Made by a program: the position numbers and the translations under genes. Shown in pieces: positions 20,816-29,537 of a stretch of 64,000 nucleotides of DNA. Source of the DNA: CBFHMJ01 sp965656875 (GTDB lineage: Bacteria; Pseudomonadota; Gammaproteobacteria; Enterobacterales; Alteromonadaceae); NCBI GenBank assembly GCA_965656875.1, contig CBFHMJ010000026.1, positions 1 to 64,000 on the forward strand. Direction: 5' to 3'. Position 1 is the first letter of the stretch. Each line of letters starts with the position of its first letter. A model generated the notes under the pieces. The model saw nothing but the letters and a program-made list of their open reading frames with translations. It was not told where the DNA came from and did no database searches.

Positions 20816-23188
20816 TTATTTGAGGTAAATATCTAAATCTACTTCAACGCCGTTGGCTTCCAGTTGCCGAATCACGCTGGCATCGGGTTCTTCGCTTGAA
20901 ATTATATCAAGTTTTTTAAGCTGTTTGCAGTTTACCAGGTGATGAAGGGTGCTGATATCTGCATACATTAATTTGACCTCTTTTAGCTGCTCAATATTTG
21001 TGATTTGTGAAAAATCAATTGCTGGGCAAAAATGAAAAAAGATTAAAGAGATTGTTTTCTGGGATTGATGAGGAAATTCAATTAAGTTTTGAACTTCCCA
21101 AAAGTCTATAAAATTTAATTGTTTAAGTGATATCAGTAGCGATTCAACTTGGTCATTATACTCTCGCAGATACAATGCCTTTAAATTGGGATTACTTGTT
21201 AGTGCATATTTGATAACGTCATTGAGTGGGGCTGTAATCCAAACCTTTGTTGGGCGCACTATATCCGACATAATTGATAACGAATCAAATTGCTTGGTCC
21301 ATAGTAGTGTTGGTGTAAATAATGACTTGTCCCAAATTCGGGCAATTAGTTTTTTTCTATCGCTCAGTTTTAGTTTTAGGGTTTGATTAAAGACAATTGT
21401 CGACGCTAAATCACTCTGGCCTGAATTAATATGGCTGAATAACTGTGAAAGCAAATGACCTTGTTGCTTTCGATCCGATTCTTCAAAGGCCAGTTGCCAA
21501 ACTTCTGACCAGGATTGAAACCCTGTGCTATTCACAAAGGCCTTAATATTTTTATCACTCTGCCAGCTGGGCCAACGTTTACTAAGGTAATAAGCGGCAA
21601 AATATTCCTGAAAGGAGAGGTGACTAAAAGTAAAGATTTCTTCGCTCTTACCTGTGTCTGGATTTAGTTGAGTCCCCTGGGGAATTAAAAATCCGGTCCG
21701 TCTTTTAATAAATTCAATCAGTGTTTCGGTAATCTCAATGGCTTTCTGTGGTGGTGGACCTTGTTCCGGTAACTCATCACAGACAATTTCGGCCACCTGG
21801 CAAGCGAGAAACTGACAAAGTTGTGTCTCAGTCAGGCTGGTTAAACGACTTTGAATATCGGAAACCACTCCAAACATATTCTTTGAAAAAACAGGGAAAG
21901 AATCTGTTTCTATATTATCCATCGAAAGGCTAATCAGTTGACCACATTGCATCTGCCAGGCGAGTTTCCCTAACCAGAATTTAATATCCTGATGATCAAA
22001 CGGCAATGCGGTGGCCTGATAACCCAGGTCTGTTGCTCTGGCCCGGTCGAGTGAAACCAGATAGGTCGCGACAATGCGTTGATAGAGTTCAGCCCGGCCG
22101 TGGGGCAGTTGACCAACCCGCCACTGAATAAAGCAAATCATGGTGAGTAATACCGGATTACGACTTAAGGCATCCAGATATGGCGTGTTTTTACAGGCCT
22201 CGACCAGCACTTTTTTAAAGGTGCCTTGTTCTGCCGGGTTAGGTAAATATTGCCTGGTCCAGCGATCAATAAAGACATTACGTCGGTTGTGATCGAATGG
22301 TGCAATATAAAAGGTGGCAATCGGCAATTCCGGTAACGGGGCTAATTTTTTCTGAAGGAGTTGATGGTGTTCGTCGTTGGACTGCTCGTCTGTGGTTGTG
22401 AGTTGTTCGAGTTCTTGATGCTGAGGAGGTAATGATTGTTGATAGCCCCAGAATTCATGGGCATTAAACCCCACAATACGGGATGAAATAATCAGTTTAA
22501 CGCCTGGGTATTCGTTAAGAAATGCTTTGAGCTGTGCCACCAGATTATCGCGGGTATTGATGGCAATCTCATCAATACCATCGAGCAAAATTATCGCCTG
22601 TTGCTTTTGCAGCACCGTCATAAAATCAGCATAAGCATCAGCTTCCCTGAGGGTATCCCCGGTCTTGCCCATACTGTTAAGTGCGGTGTCTATAAAGCCC
22701 TGGGCGGAGATTTCCACATCAGAACCGAACGACACCTTACGGGCAACAATATAAAGTGGTAACAGGTTGCCTAGCAGTTCTTTAGCGGTGTTTTCATTCC
22801 GTACAGATAAGAAAAGGGTTAACCAGCGTAACAGGGTGGTTTTACCACTGCCTGGGTCGCCCAGTAACATGATACGTGGGTGTTTATAAAATGGCAGTGT
22901 GAAGGAGCTGATGCGTTGATTTTGTTCTTTTACAGAGAGGCTAATAAATTGTTCGACGTCAATCCGTTCGGTGGACAGCGCTTGTGGAGTAAACATTTTA
23001 TCAAAATGAACAGCCGGGGATTTACCGGTGTATTCCTGGTCATCCAGTGCCAGACCCTGGTTATCAATATATTGATACTCTTGATTAATAGCGTGCAGGT
23101 ACGGCCTCAGCGACGACGAATAGAAGTTAATAAACAGGTCAGAATCGGGGGCTTGCCAGTCAGGTATTAGGGGCTGCTGTTCAGTCAT
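20816..23188 (-). CDS. NACHT-domain STAND NTPase with C-terminal leucine-rich repeats
   Basis: 790 aa. An N-terminal region of about 100 residues, unassigned, precedes the NTPase: Walker A GDPGSGKTT (110-118), Walker B AIILLDGIDE (198-207) with the small residue and second acidic residue typical of NACHT, and sensor KLIISSR (231-237). A helical region follows (about 300-630, with FTFSHLSFQEYFAAYYL, the winged-helix-like signature common to NACHT proteins). Residues about 650-790 are leucine-rich, for example IEQLKEVKLMYADISTLHHL, resembling LRRs. Bacterial NACHT proteins are known anti-phage NLR relatives. It lies 11 nt downstream of the KAP gene and is probably translationally coupled. The C-terminal third looks AT-richer than its neighbours. 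A defence role is inference. Confidence 0.9.
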   Translation of the reverse strand: MTEQQPLIPDWQAPDSDLFINFYSSSLRPYLHAINQEYQYIDNQGLALDDQEYTGKSPAVHFDKMFTPQALSTERIDVEQFISLSVKEQNQRISSFTLPFYKHPRIMLLGDPGSGKTTLLRWLTLFLSVRNENTAKELLGNLLPLYIVARKVSFGSDVEISAQGFIDTALNSMGKTGDTLREADAYADFMTVLQKQQAIILLDGIDEIAINTRDNLVAQLKAFLNEYPGVKLIISSRIVGFNAHEFWGYQQSLPPQHQELEQLTTTDEQSNDEHHQLLQKKLAPLPELPIATFYIAPFDHNRRNVFIDRWTRQYLPNPAEQGTFKKVLVEACKNTPYLDALSRNPVLLTMICFIQWRVGQLPHGRAELYQRIVATYLVSLDRARATDLGYQATALPFDHQDIKFWLGKLAWQMQCGQLISLSMDNIETDSFPVFSKNMFGVVSDIQSRLTSLTETQLCQFLACQVAEIVCDELPEQGPPPQKAIEITETLIEFIKRRTGFLIPQGTQLNPDTGKSEEIFTFSHLSFQEYFAAYYLSKRWPSWQSDKNIKAFVNSTGFQSWSEVWQLAFEESDRKQQGHLLSQLFSHINSGQSDLASTIVFNQTLKLKLSDRKKLIARIWDKSLFTPTLLWTKQFDSLSIMSDIVRPTKVWITAPLNDVIKYALTSNPNLKALYLREYNDQVESLLISLKQLNFIDFWEVQNLIEFPHQSQKTISLIFFHFCPAIDFSQITNIEQLKEVKLMYADISTLHHLVNCKQLKKLDIISSEEPDASVIRQLEANGVEVDLDIYLK

Positions 23189-23199
23189 ATCAGGCTTGA

Positions 23200-24597
23200 T
23201 TATTTAGTGGAGACGCCATTATAGCGGTCAATGAGTTGTTTGAGTAGCGATACAAAAGAGTCATTCATTTCATATTGTTGAATAGTTTGTATCATGCGTT
23301 CCAGTCGAAACTCTCTCAAATCTGAGGGATGTTCTCCAATGCGGTGAAATTCCTCTGTCGGCTGTATCAGGCCTTCCAGCGATGTGTTCTTTAGCTTCTC
23401 TTCTTCTATTGGTGCCGAAGTATCACAAAACGTAATAAGTTGATCGAAAAATTTGTTGTTATGTTCGATTTGTTCATAAATTTGGCGATAACTGACATAA
23501 AGCACGGTGAGGAAAATCACCCCTTCAGCGACTAATTTATGGTTAATATCGTCCGCTTTCAGGCAGCGCAAATAGCCGATCATGCGGTTGGTAATCATTT
23601 TTACCCGGCGCGGGTTGGCGGGTAAGCAGCGGTATTGTTTGATTTTTTCATCAATGTTGCTGATTAACACGTCGAGTTCCTGACGATTATTGTCAACCGT
23701 CCGGTTTTTAAAGGCTCGCATTAACTGTTCGCGAACGATAGCAGCACCAATATCGTTACTCATTAACGGTAAGCGATGGGGATCCTGACAGAGTTTTTCG
23801 AGGTATTCGACACCGATAAAATGTGATGGATGTTGGTCTTGTTGTTGGCCTCGGGTGATTTTTTCCAGTTGAGACTGGTCAATCGCCATAACAACTACAC
23901 AGTTTTTGATATTGAGATAGAGTTTAAGGCCTTCTAATAGTTTTAACGCCATTTCGGGTTGGCAGCGGTCGAGGTCATCAATAAAAATCACCAGTTTTTG
24001 AGCCTTGCCGAGCAGCGCTTTAACACCTTCTTGCAGTGCCAGATGCACTTGATCGGTATGCAACATACTAAGCAGATTATCTTTTTCATACTTTTTTGCT
24101 ATTTCGGGTAGTTTCGATAAATTAGCCTTACTACCGCTGGCAAGATGAATCACTGAATCAAGAATACTGAGCGAACCGAGAAAGGATACGTTAATAATTT
24201 TTTTGGCGTTTCTCTTTAGTTTCTCAAGCATGGTGAATTGTTGTTTGATGGTGTGTAGCAGGGCGACAATGGGTTGCTCTTCCTGTTGATATCGCCAGGC
24301 TTCAAACCAGACGCCAACGACTTGTTCACTATTAGGACGTTTTTGTGGTTCGCCAACAAAAGGAGGTTTGTTCCCGGTGGAACGTTCATAAATCTGAGCT
24401 AACGCAGAGGTTTTTCCACTTCCCCAGTAACCGGTAATCGCGATGGTTTTTGGTGCGGGACTCCAGCGGATTTCATTAACGACGCGCTTGATAAAGGGTT
24501 CATAAAAATCGCTGGATTCTAAATGGGGGGTGTCGTTAAAGGTGCTGTATTCGTCTTGTTGCCCTGTCGATTGTTGATTCGGTTGTTGTTCTGCCAT
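23200..24597 (-). CDS. KAP-family P-loop NTPase
   Basis: 465 aa. Gln-rich first 20 residues; Walker A GYWGSGKTS (56-64); the KAP hallmark WFEAWRYQ (97-104); Walker B LVIFIDDLDRC (202-212); then LLEGLKLYLNIKNCVVVMAID and HFIGVEYLEKLCQ, also typical of the family, and NPRRVKMITNR near 330. Many KAP proteins carry transmembrane helices between Walker A and B; here only a weakly hydrophobic stretch (about 134-155) is present, so it may be soluble. Family members include the F-plasmid phage-exclusion protein PifA. ATG with AGGGAAG upstream. First gene of a two-gene unit with the NACHT NTPase, both on the minus strand. Confidence 0.9.
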   Translation of the reverse strand: MAEQQPNQQSTGQQDEYSTFNDTPHLESSDFYEPFIKRVVNEIRWSPAPKTIAITGYWGSGKTSALAQIYERSTGNKPPFVGEPQKRPNSEQVVGVWFEAWRYQQEEQPIVALLHTIKQQFTMLEKLKRNAKKIINVSFLGSLSILDSVIHLASGSKANLSKLPEIAKKYEKDNLLSMLHTDQVHLALQEGVKALLGKAQKLVIFIDDLDRCQPEMALKLLEGLKLYLNIKNCVVVMAIDQSQLEKITRGQQQDQHPSHFIGVEYLEKLCQDPHRLPLMSNDIGAAIVREQLMRAFKNRTVDNNRQELDVLISNIDEKIKQYRCLPANPRRVKMITNRMIGYLRCLKADDINHKLVAEGVIFLTVLYVSYRQIYEQIEHNNKFFDQLITFCDTSAPIEEEKLKNTSLEGLIQPTEEFHRIGEHPSDLREFRLERMIQTIQQYEMNDSFVSLLKQLIDRYNGVSTK

Positions 24598-24712
24598 CTG
24601 TCAGCTTCCCTGTTTTTCCCGTTTTTATGTCGCCGTTTCATTTTTAGAATCGGGACGTTACCCGCAAGTGAAACATAAGTCAATCCGGCCGGTTTGGTGG
24701 GGCAATGTCCTG

Positions 24713-24725
24713 ATATCAGGAAGTC
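24713..24725 (+). repeat. Right copy of the 13-bp inverted repeat flanking the KAP-NACHT operon
   Basis: ATATCAGGAAGTC here is the exact reverse complement of 20787-20799. It overlaps a 12-bp palindrome, CCTGATATCAGG (24709-24720), in the region between the KAP gene and the divergent gene at 24870. It could be a boundary scar, an operator or chance. Confidence 0.45.
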
Positions 24726-24869
24726 ATCGCTTGATTTGGGGTGATCCGATAAGAGTTGTGAAGCGATAGAAATCATTAAAGCTCTGAAAAATAACGAAAT
24801 ATCATTGTGGCATGCTTCTGGTAATAGTGAGTCCGACTTGATTGATTTTTAATAAAGAGGAATCTCACC

Positions 24870-25541
24870 ATGAAAAAAGCAGTATTAGCGGCATTTGTAT
24901 CAGGGGTTATCGCAACAGGTTTTATCGGCGGCGTTGTCGCGGGCAGTGAACACGGCGTTGAAAAGGAATTGTCGCTGAGTGTTGAGCGAGAAAGTGACAG
25001 CCTGATTAAGTTAAAAGTGGGTGTGAACGGTGATATGTATCGTTATGAGCTGACGCAGGCTGAACTGAATGACAAAGATTTACTGGCTGGGCGGTTATCG
25101 GATTTGGATCAGGAAACCCGGGATGAAGTGATAAATGGGTTATCTGGCCTGATGGTTGGGAATCATCACCATCTGGCGAAAAAAGGTAAGCATGGCGAGC
25201 GCCGGGTGCGTATTGTCAAAAATTTTGAAGTGGCGGAGGGCAACGAAGAGCCGACCGTGTTTGTTTTCACCGACGGTGATGATCAGGTGTTTCACGAAAT
25301 CGAGATTGATGGCGGTATCGGTGAGGGGGATCATCAGGAATTTATTCGTCATATTGAAATCATCGGCGAGCATGATGAGCATATCGAGATTCATCTGGCG
25401 GACCATGATAACGCTGAAGTGGATGTGGTGAAGCGTATGCTGAAAAATGCGGATTTAACGGCGGAAGAACTGGCTGAACTGAAAGCGTTGCTGGATGATA
25501 AAGTGCTGGTTGAAAAAGACGTGGTTGTCAGCGATAAGTAA
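24870..25541 (+). CDS. Secreted acidic hypothetical protein
   Basis: 223 aa with a signal peptide (MKKAVLAAFVSGVIATGFIG, cleavage near VVAGS). The mature part is strongly acidic with many His residues, and has two beta-rich stretches (VRIVKNFEVAEGN, TVFVFTDGDDQVFHEIEID) and a helical C-terminus (LTAEELAELKALLDDKVL). No family recognised. The ATG follows AAAGAGGAATC. It is a single gene with a strong terminator, divergent from the KAP gene. The acidic/His composition could bind cations, but nothing more specific is visible. Confidence 0.75.
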   Translation: MKKAVLAAFVSGVIATGFIGGVVAGSEHGVEKELSLSVERESDSLIKLKVGVNGDMYRYELTQAELNDKDLLAGRLSDLDQETRDEVINGLSGLMVGNHHHLAKKGKHGERRVRIVKNFEVAEGNEEPTVFVFTDGDDQVFHEIEIDGGIGEGDHQEFIRHIEIIGEHDEHIEIHLADHDNAEVDVVKRMLKNADLTAEELAELKALLDDKVLVEKDVVVSDK

Positions 25542-25549
25542 TGCATGAA

Positions 25550-25586
25550 AAAAGCGGGCTGATCGGGGGCGATCAGCCCGCTTTTT
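25550..25586. terminator. Bidirectional intrinsic terminator
   Basis: A 13-bp GC-rich stem (AGCGGGCTGATCG with CGATCAGCCCGCT) has a GGGG loop and is flanked by A and T runs on both sides. It serves both the gene ending at 25541 and the convergent queC ending at 25615. Confidence 0.93.
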
Positions 25587-25614
25587 GGTGTTCAGGGTTT
25601 AATGGGGTAACGAA

Positions 25615-26274
25615 TCAGGCTTCGTATTCCAGCGGATCGACCGCGTTATTCAGTTCGAACGCTTCCAGTCGTTCCTGACAGGCACCACATTTGCCACAGG
25701 CTTTTTCCCGGCCGTTATAACAGGTCCAGGTGTGGCTGTAATCTAGTCCCATGTTCAGGCCGTCGGTCAGAATATCGATTTTTGATTGATATAAGTACGG
25801 ACTGAAGACTTCGACCGGTTCGTAGTTCGCGATTTTACACACGTCATTCATCTTTTCGACAAACTCAGGACGACAATCAGGGTAAATCGCGTGATCGCCT
25901 GAGTGAGCGCCGTAATACACTTTATGTGCTTCCACAGAAACAGCATAGCCGACAGCCATTGAAATCAGGATCATGTTACGGTTTGGTACCACGGTCTGTT
26001 TCATGTTTTCGGCTTCGTAGTGGCCTTCTGGTACGTCGATATTGTCGGTGAGTGCTGAACCGCCGATGATTTGATTAATCGCTGAGATATCAATCACTTT
26101 ATGTTCAATATTCAGGCGTTCACAGACCGCACGGGCGCATTCCAGCTCTTTTACGTGTCGTTGACCATAATCGAACGACAGCGCATAGACTTCGTAGCCA
26201 TCTTTAAGTGCTCGATTAAGAACAGTGTATGAATCCATACCACCTGAATAAATAACAACGACTTTTTGCGACAT
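25615..26274 (-). CDS. queC: 7-cyano-7-deazaguanine (preQ0) synthase QueC
   Basis: 219 aa, the usual length. Converts 7-carboxy-7-deazaguanine to preQ0 with ATP and ammonia in cytosolic queuosine biosynthesis. The PP-loop SGGMDS lies at the N-terminus (residues 10-15), YALSFDYGQRH follows, and the zinc-binding cysteines are C-terminal (TCYNGREKACGKCGACQERL). It is divergent from queE, which makes its substrate; the two share a 151-bp intergenic region. No preQ1-type riboswitch was recognised between them. Confidence 0.97.
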   Translation of the reverse strand: MSQKVVVIYSGGMDSYTVLNRALKDGYEVYALSFDYGQRHVKELECARAVCERLNIEHKVIDISAINQIIGGSALTDNIDVPEGHYEAENMKQTVVPNRNMILISMAVGYAVSVEAHKVYYGAHSGDHAIYPDCRPEFVEKMNDVCKIANYEPVEVFSPYLYQSKIDILTDGLNMGLDYSHTWTCYNGREKACGKCGACQERLEAFELNNAVDPLEYEA

Positions 26275-26425
26275 TTTTTCAATTCTCTCGGTTATAATCC
26301 CCCGCCTGCCAGCATTCGCTGCTCGTGTGCTGGCTCGAAACGGTTAAAATATGTTCATTTGTTTTGCAAAGGGTCGCGAATTTTACGCGAACTTTGACTT
26401 CATTACAAAAGTGTAGGCGTTAATT

Positions 26426-27091
26426 TTGTATAAATTGAACGAGATTTTTCAGACTATTCAGGGTGAGGGTTTTTATACCGGTACACCTTCTATATTTGTT
26501 CGGCTTCAGGGCTGCCCGGTTGGGTGTGCCTGGTGTGATACGAAACACACCTGGGAAGTGGACCCGGCATTAAAAGTGGAGATTAAGTCGGTTGTAGAGA
26601 AAAAAGCGGAATCTGATGACTGGTCACAGTTATCGGCAGCACAATTGCTGGAGATTATTCGCGATAAGGAATACACCGCAAAACATGTGGTGATCACTGG
26701 CGGTGAGCCGTGTATGTACGATTTAACAGCGATGTGTGAGTTATTGCACAGCGAAGGCTTTACGACTCAGATTGAAACCAGTGGGACGTTTAAAGTCCAT
26801 GCGCCGGACAGCACCTGGGTGACGGTATCGCCAAAGATCAACATGAAGGGCGGTTATGATATTGAGCCGCAGGCGATGAGCCGGGCCAATGAAATCAAAC
26901 ATCCGATTGCGATGGAAAAGCATGTTGAAGAACTTGAAGCGTTGATCGCTAAACATCCAATCAACACCGATTTGGTGTATTTACAGCCAATTAGCCAGAA
27001 AGAAAAGGCGACACGGCTTGCAATTGACACCTGTATTCGTAAAAACTGGCGGTTATCGATTCAAACCCATAAATATCTGGGGATTGAATAA
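26426..27091 (+). CDS. queE: 7-carboxy-7-deazaguanine synthase QueE (radical SAM)
   Basis: 221 aa. Converts 6-carboxytetrahydropterin to 7-carboxy-7-deazaguanine. It opens MYKLNEIFQTIQGEGFYTG, with QTIQGEG characteristic of QueE, and its cluster motif is QGCPVGCAWCDT (Cys spacing CX3CX2C), the short form seen in many QueE proteins. ITGGEP follows near residue 91. The start is TTG at 26426: a stop lies 15 nt upstream in frame and AGG sits about 8 nt before it. It is followed after 32 nt by rmuC, probably in the same transcript. Confidence 0.96.
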   Translation: MYKLNEIFQTIQGEGFYTGTPSIFVRLQGCPVGCAWCDTKHTWEVDPALKVEIKSVVEKKAESDDWSQLSAAQLLEIIRDKEYTAKHVVITGGEPCMYDLTAMCELLHSEGFTTQIETSGTFKVHAPDSTWVTVSPKINMKGGYDIEPQAMSRANEIKHPIAMEKHVEELEALIAKHPINTDLVYLQPISQKEKATRLAIDTCIRKNWRLSIQTHKYLGIE

Positions 27092-27123
27092 GGTTTTTCA
27101 CGAACGACACGGAGTTTAATAAG

Positions 27124-28536
27124 ATGGCGACACTGACGGTTTTGATGCCTGCGATGTTAGCGTTTTTGTGTATGGCGGTGATCGTACTACTGGCGCTGGT
27201 GTGGCAAAGCCGCCATCTTACCGTGCAGCAGGCTGAGCGAGACAGTGAGCGTTTGCGTGTGATGACGGAGCGTCAGCAGCAAACCTTGCAAGCGCTGGCA
27301 GTGAGTGAAAGCCAGCAGCAGCAACTGACCACGCAGGTTCAGGCCTTGCAGCAACAACTTCAGCAGCAGGGCAGCAATCAGACCCATCAGTTATTCCAAC
27401 AATTCAGTGAACAAAAAGCCGAGCTGGTAACGTTGTTGAATGAGCATAAGGCATTGTTCAATCAAAACCAGCTTGATGGTTTGTCCCGCCTGACGCAACA
27501 TTTAAGCGATACCACTCAGGCCAACCGGGAAGAGTTGGCGAAAAACCTGCAACAGAATACGCAAACCCTGGCTGAACAGATCAAGGGCCTGACTCAGTCT
27601 ACTGATGAACGCTTGCAACAAATCAGTGGTCAGGTTGAAAAACGGCTGGTGGAAGGGCTGGAAAAAACTAATCAGACCTTTAGCGACATTTTAAAGCGGC
27701 TGGCATTGATTGATGATGCCCAGAAGAAAATTACTGAGCTGTCGGGCAATGTGGTGAGTTTGCAGGAAGTACTGGCGGATAAACGCAGCCGGGGCGCGTT
27801 CGGTGAAGTGCAGTTGTCGGCATTGGTGCGTAATGTGCTGCCGGAACAACATTTTGCATTTCAACATACCTTGTCGAATGGACGCATTGCGGATTGTGTG
27901 CTGTTTTTGCCGGAGCCAACGGGCAATGTGGTGATTGACAGCAAATTCCCGCTGGAGAATTTCCGCAGAATGACGGATGAGCAGGCGGCTGAATTGGATC
28001 GTAAGCAGGCCGAGCGTCAGTTCAAACAAGATGTGAAAAAGCATATTAATGATATTGCGGATAAATACCTGATTGCTGGCGAGACTGCCGACGGCGCATT
28101 AATGTTTATTCCGGCGGAGGCTATTTTCGCTGAAATTCATGCGCACCACGGGGATTTGCTGGATGTGGCATATAAGCGTCGGGTATGGCTGGCGTCCCCG
28201 ACAACTTTGATGGCGATACTGACAACATCCCGCAGCGTGTTAAAAGATGAGGCGACACGTAAGCAGATTCATATTATTCAGGAACATCTGGGTAAATTGG
28301 GGGCTGATTTTGGTCGTTTTCGACAGCGATTTGATCATCTGGCTCGCCACATTGATCAGGCGGCGACTGATGTTAAACAAATCCATACTTCGGCACAGAA
28401 AATCACAAATCGCTTTGAACAGATTGAACAGGTTGATCTGGCGGCGGAAGGGTTGAATGATCGGATTACTGCCCCGGATTCTGCCATAGCGCCAGAATTG
28501 ACGACCACCAGTGAATTACCTTTTGAGCGGAATTAA
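27124..28536 (+). CDS. rmuC: DNA recombination protein RmuC homologue
   Basis: 470 aa. One N-terminal transmembrane helix (about residues 5-28), then a long Gln-rich coiled coil (to about 215), then the nuclease-like RmuC domain with GAFGEVQLSALVRNVLP, RIADCVLFLPEPTG and VVIDSKFPLENF, which holds the PD-(D/E)XK-like Asp/Glu/Lys pattern. RmuC limits inversions at short inverted repeats and has been linked to defence against foreign DNA. The C-terminal 40 residues are low-complexity. A 197-bp gap to the next gene suggests the operon ends here. Confidence 0.95.
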   Translation: MATLTVLMPAMLAFLCMAVIVLLALVWQSRHLTVQQAERDSERLRVMTERQQQTLQALAVSESQQQQLTTQVQALQQQLQQQGSNQTHQLFQQFSEQKAELVTLLNEHKALFNQNQLDGLSRLTQHLSDTTQANREELAKNLQQNTQTLAEQIKGLTQSTDERLQQISGQVEKRLVEGLEKTNQTFSDILKRLALIDDAQKKITELSGNVVSLQEVLADKRSRGAFGEVQLSALVRNVLPEQHFAFQHTLSNGRIADCVLFLPEPTGNVVIDSKFPLENFRRMTDEQAAELDRKQAERQFKQDVKKHINDIADKYLIAGETADGALMFIPAEAIFAEIHAHHGDLLDVAYKRRVWLASPTTLMAILTTSRSVLKDEATRKQIHIIQEHLGKLGADFGRFRQRFDHLARHIDQAATDVKQIHTSAQKITNRFEQIEQVDLAAEGLNDRITAPDSAIAPELTTTSELPFERN

Positions 28537-28733
28537 TACGCAAATAAGCGCTTTGTGGCTTGAATAGATGTTTCAAATCATGACAAATCCGGCGAAAAGA
28601 CACAACATCTAACATTTGCTCACCCAATAATACATTTACCTGAACTATTCTTACTCCATCAACTGATAGCAACACAACCCGTTTAATATGTTGTTTATCC
28701 AGGTTTTATGGACGAAAAAAAGTGAGGTAGGTA

Positions 28734-29300
28734 ATGTCTACATTGAATTTGATTAAGAATTTTAAACTTAAATCCAGCGTGATTGCTGGTGTGATTCTGG
28801 CTTCGGTCTCAATGGGATTTTCTACGTCAGCACTGGCTGTCGATGACACGATGCAAATGGGACAGTACCAAAACCGATTGAAGGTTGCGGTAAATACCTA
28901 CCAGAATCATCAGTTTGATAAAGCGTTTGAGCGTTTAATGCCGTTTGCAAAGACGGGTGAAAAAATGGCTCAGTACCTGGTGGCTGTGATGTACCTGACA
29001 GGCAAAGGGACTGAGGTCAATGTTGAAGAAGGTTATGCCTGGCTGAGTGTGGCAATTGAGCAAAAAGAGCGTCAGTGGATTCGGATCTACGACAATCTGA
29101 ACAGTCAGCTGGATGATACATTTAAGGAAGCGACAGCGACGAAAGTTGAGAGTTACATCAATGATTATGGTGTGGCGAATCAAAAGCTTAAATGTCGTGT
29201 TGCGAGTCCGACCGGTTCGAACCTGAAAAAACATGTGTGTGAAAAAATGCAGGTTCGTCGGGGGTTATATTATGTTGAAGAGGGTATCTTTTCAATTTAA
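28734..29300 (+). CDS. Secreted Sel1-repeat-like protein (copy 1)
   Basis: 188 aa with a signal peptide (hydrophobic SSVIAGVILASVSMGFSTSA, cleavage near ALAVDD). The mature part has a Sel1/TPR-like helical pair: FDKAFERLMPFAKTGEKMAQYLVAVMYLTGKGTEVNVEEGYAWLSVAIEQ (split here: AKTGEKMAQYLVAVMYLTGK then EEGYAWLSVA). Two Cys near the C-terminus (LKCRVASPTGS, KHVCEK) may form a disulfide. The downstream gene is a clear paralogue with the same motifs. Sel1 proteins usually mediate protein-protein contacts; the partner is unknown. Confidence 0.82.
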   Translation: MSTLNLIKNFKLKSSVIAGVILASVSMGFSTSALAVDDTMQMGQYQNRLKVAVNTYQNHQFDKAFERLMPFAKTGEKMAQYLVAVMYLTGKGTEVNVEEGYAWLSVAIEQKERQWIRIYDNLNSQLDDTFKEATATKVESYINDYGVANQKLKCRVASPTGSNLKKHVCEKMQVRRGLYYVEEGIFSI

Positions 29301-29386
29301 TGGCGGCGCAGCTTCACACGCTGTGAGCCATGAACTTTTTCCATTCCGTTAGTTTTTCTTGTTGTTGTTGCAACTCTTCTCATCTT

Positions 29387-29412
29387 GCCACCGTTATCGG
29401 TGGCTTTTTTTT
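29387..29412 (+). terminator. Intrinsic terminator after Sel1-like copy 1
   Basis: A 7-bp stem (GCCACCG with CGGTGGC), a TTAT loop and eight T. It separates the two Sel1-like paralogues into different transcripts. Confidence 0.9.
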
Positions 29413-29537
29413 GTCTGTTTTTCAGCGATTGAAATAGTTTGCTGTATCAATCTTGTTTCGATGGCTGGTAAATTTATCCATTGTTAAATTTTGTGGACAA
29501 GGTATTCTATCGGTTAGTTTTTATTCAGGTACGAACA

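Noticed and set aside
24519..24776. 85-codon minus-strand frame covering the KAP gene start
   Set aside because: It overlaps the KAP start in another frame, has no ribosome site and is of low complexity.
26275..26425. preQ1 riboswitch between queC and queE
   Set aside because: I could not find the pseudoknot pattern or the conserved A-rich tail.
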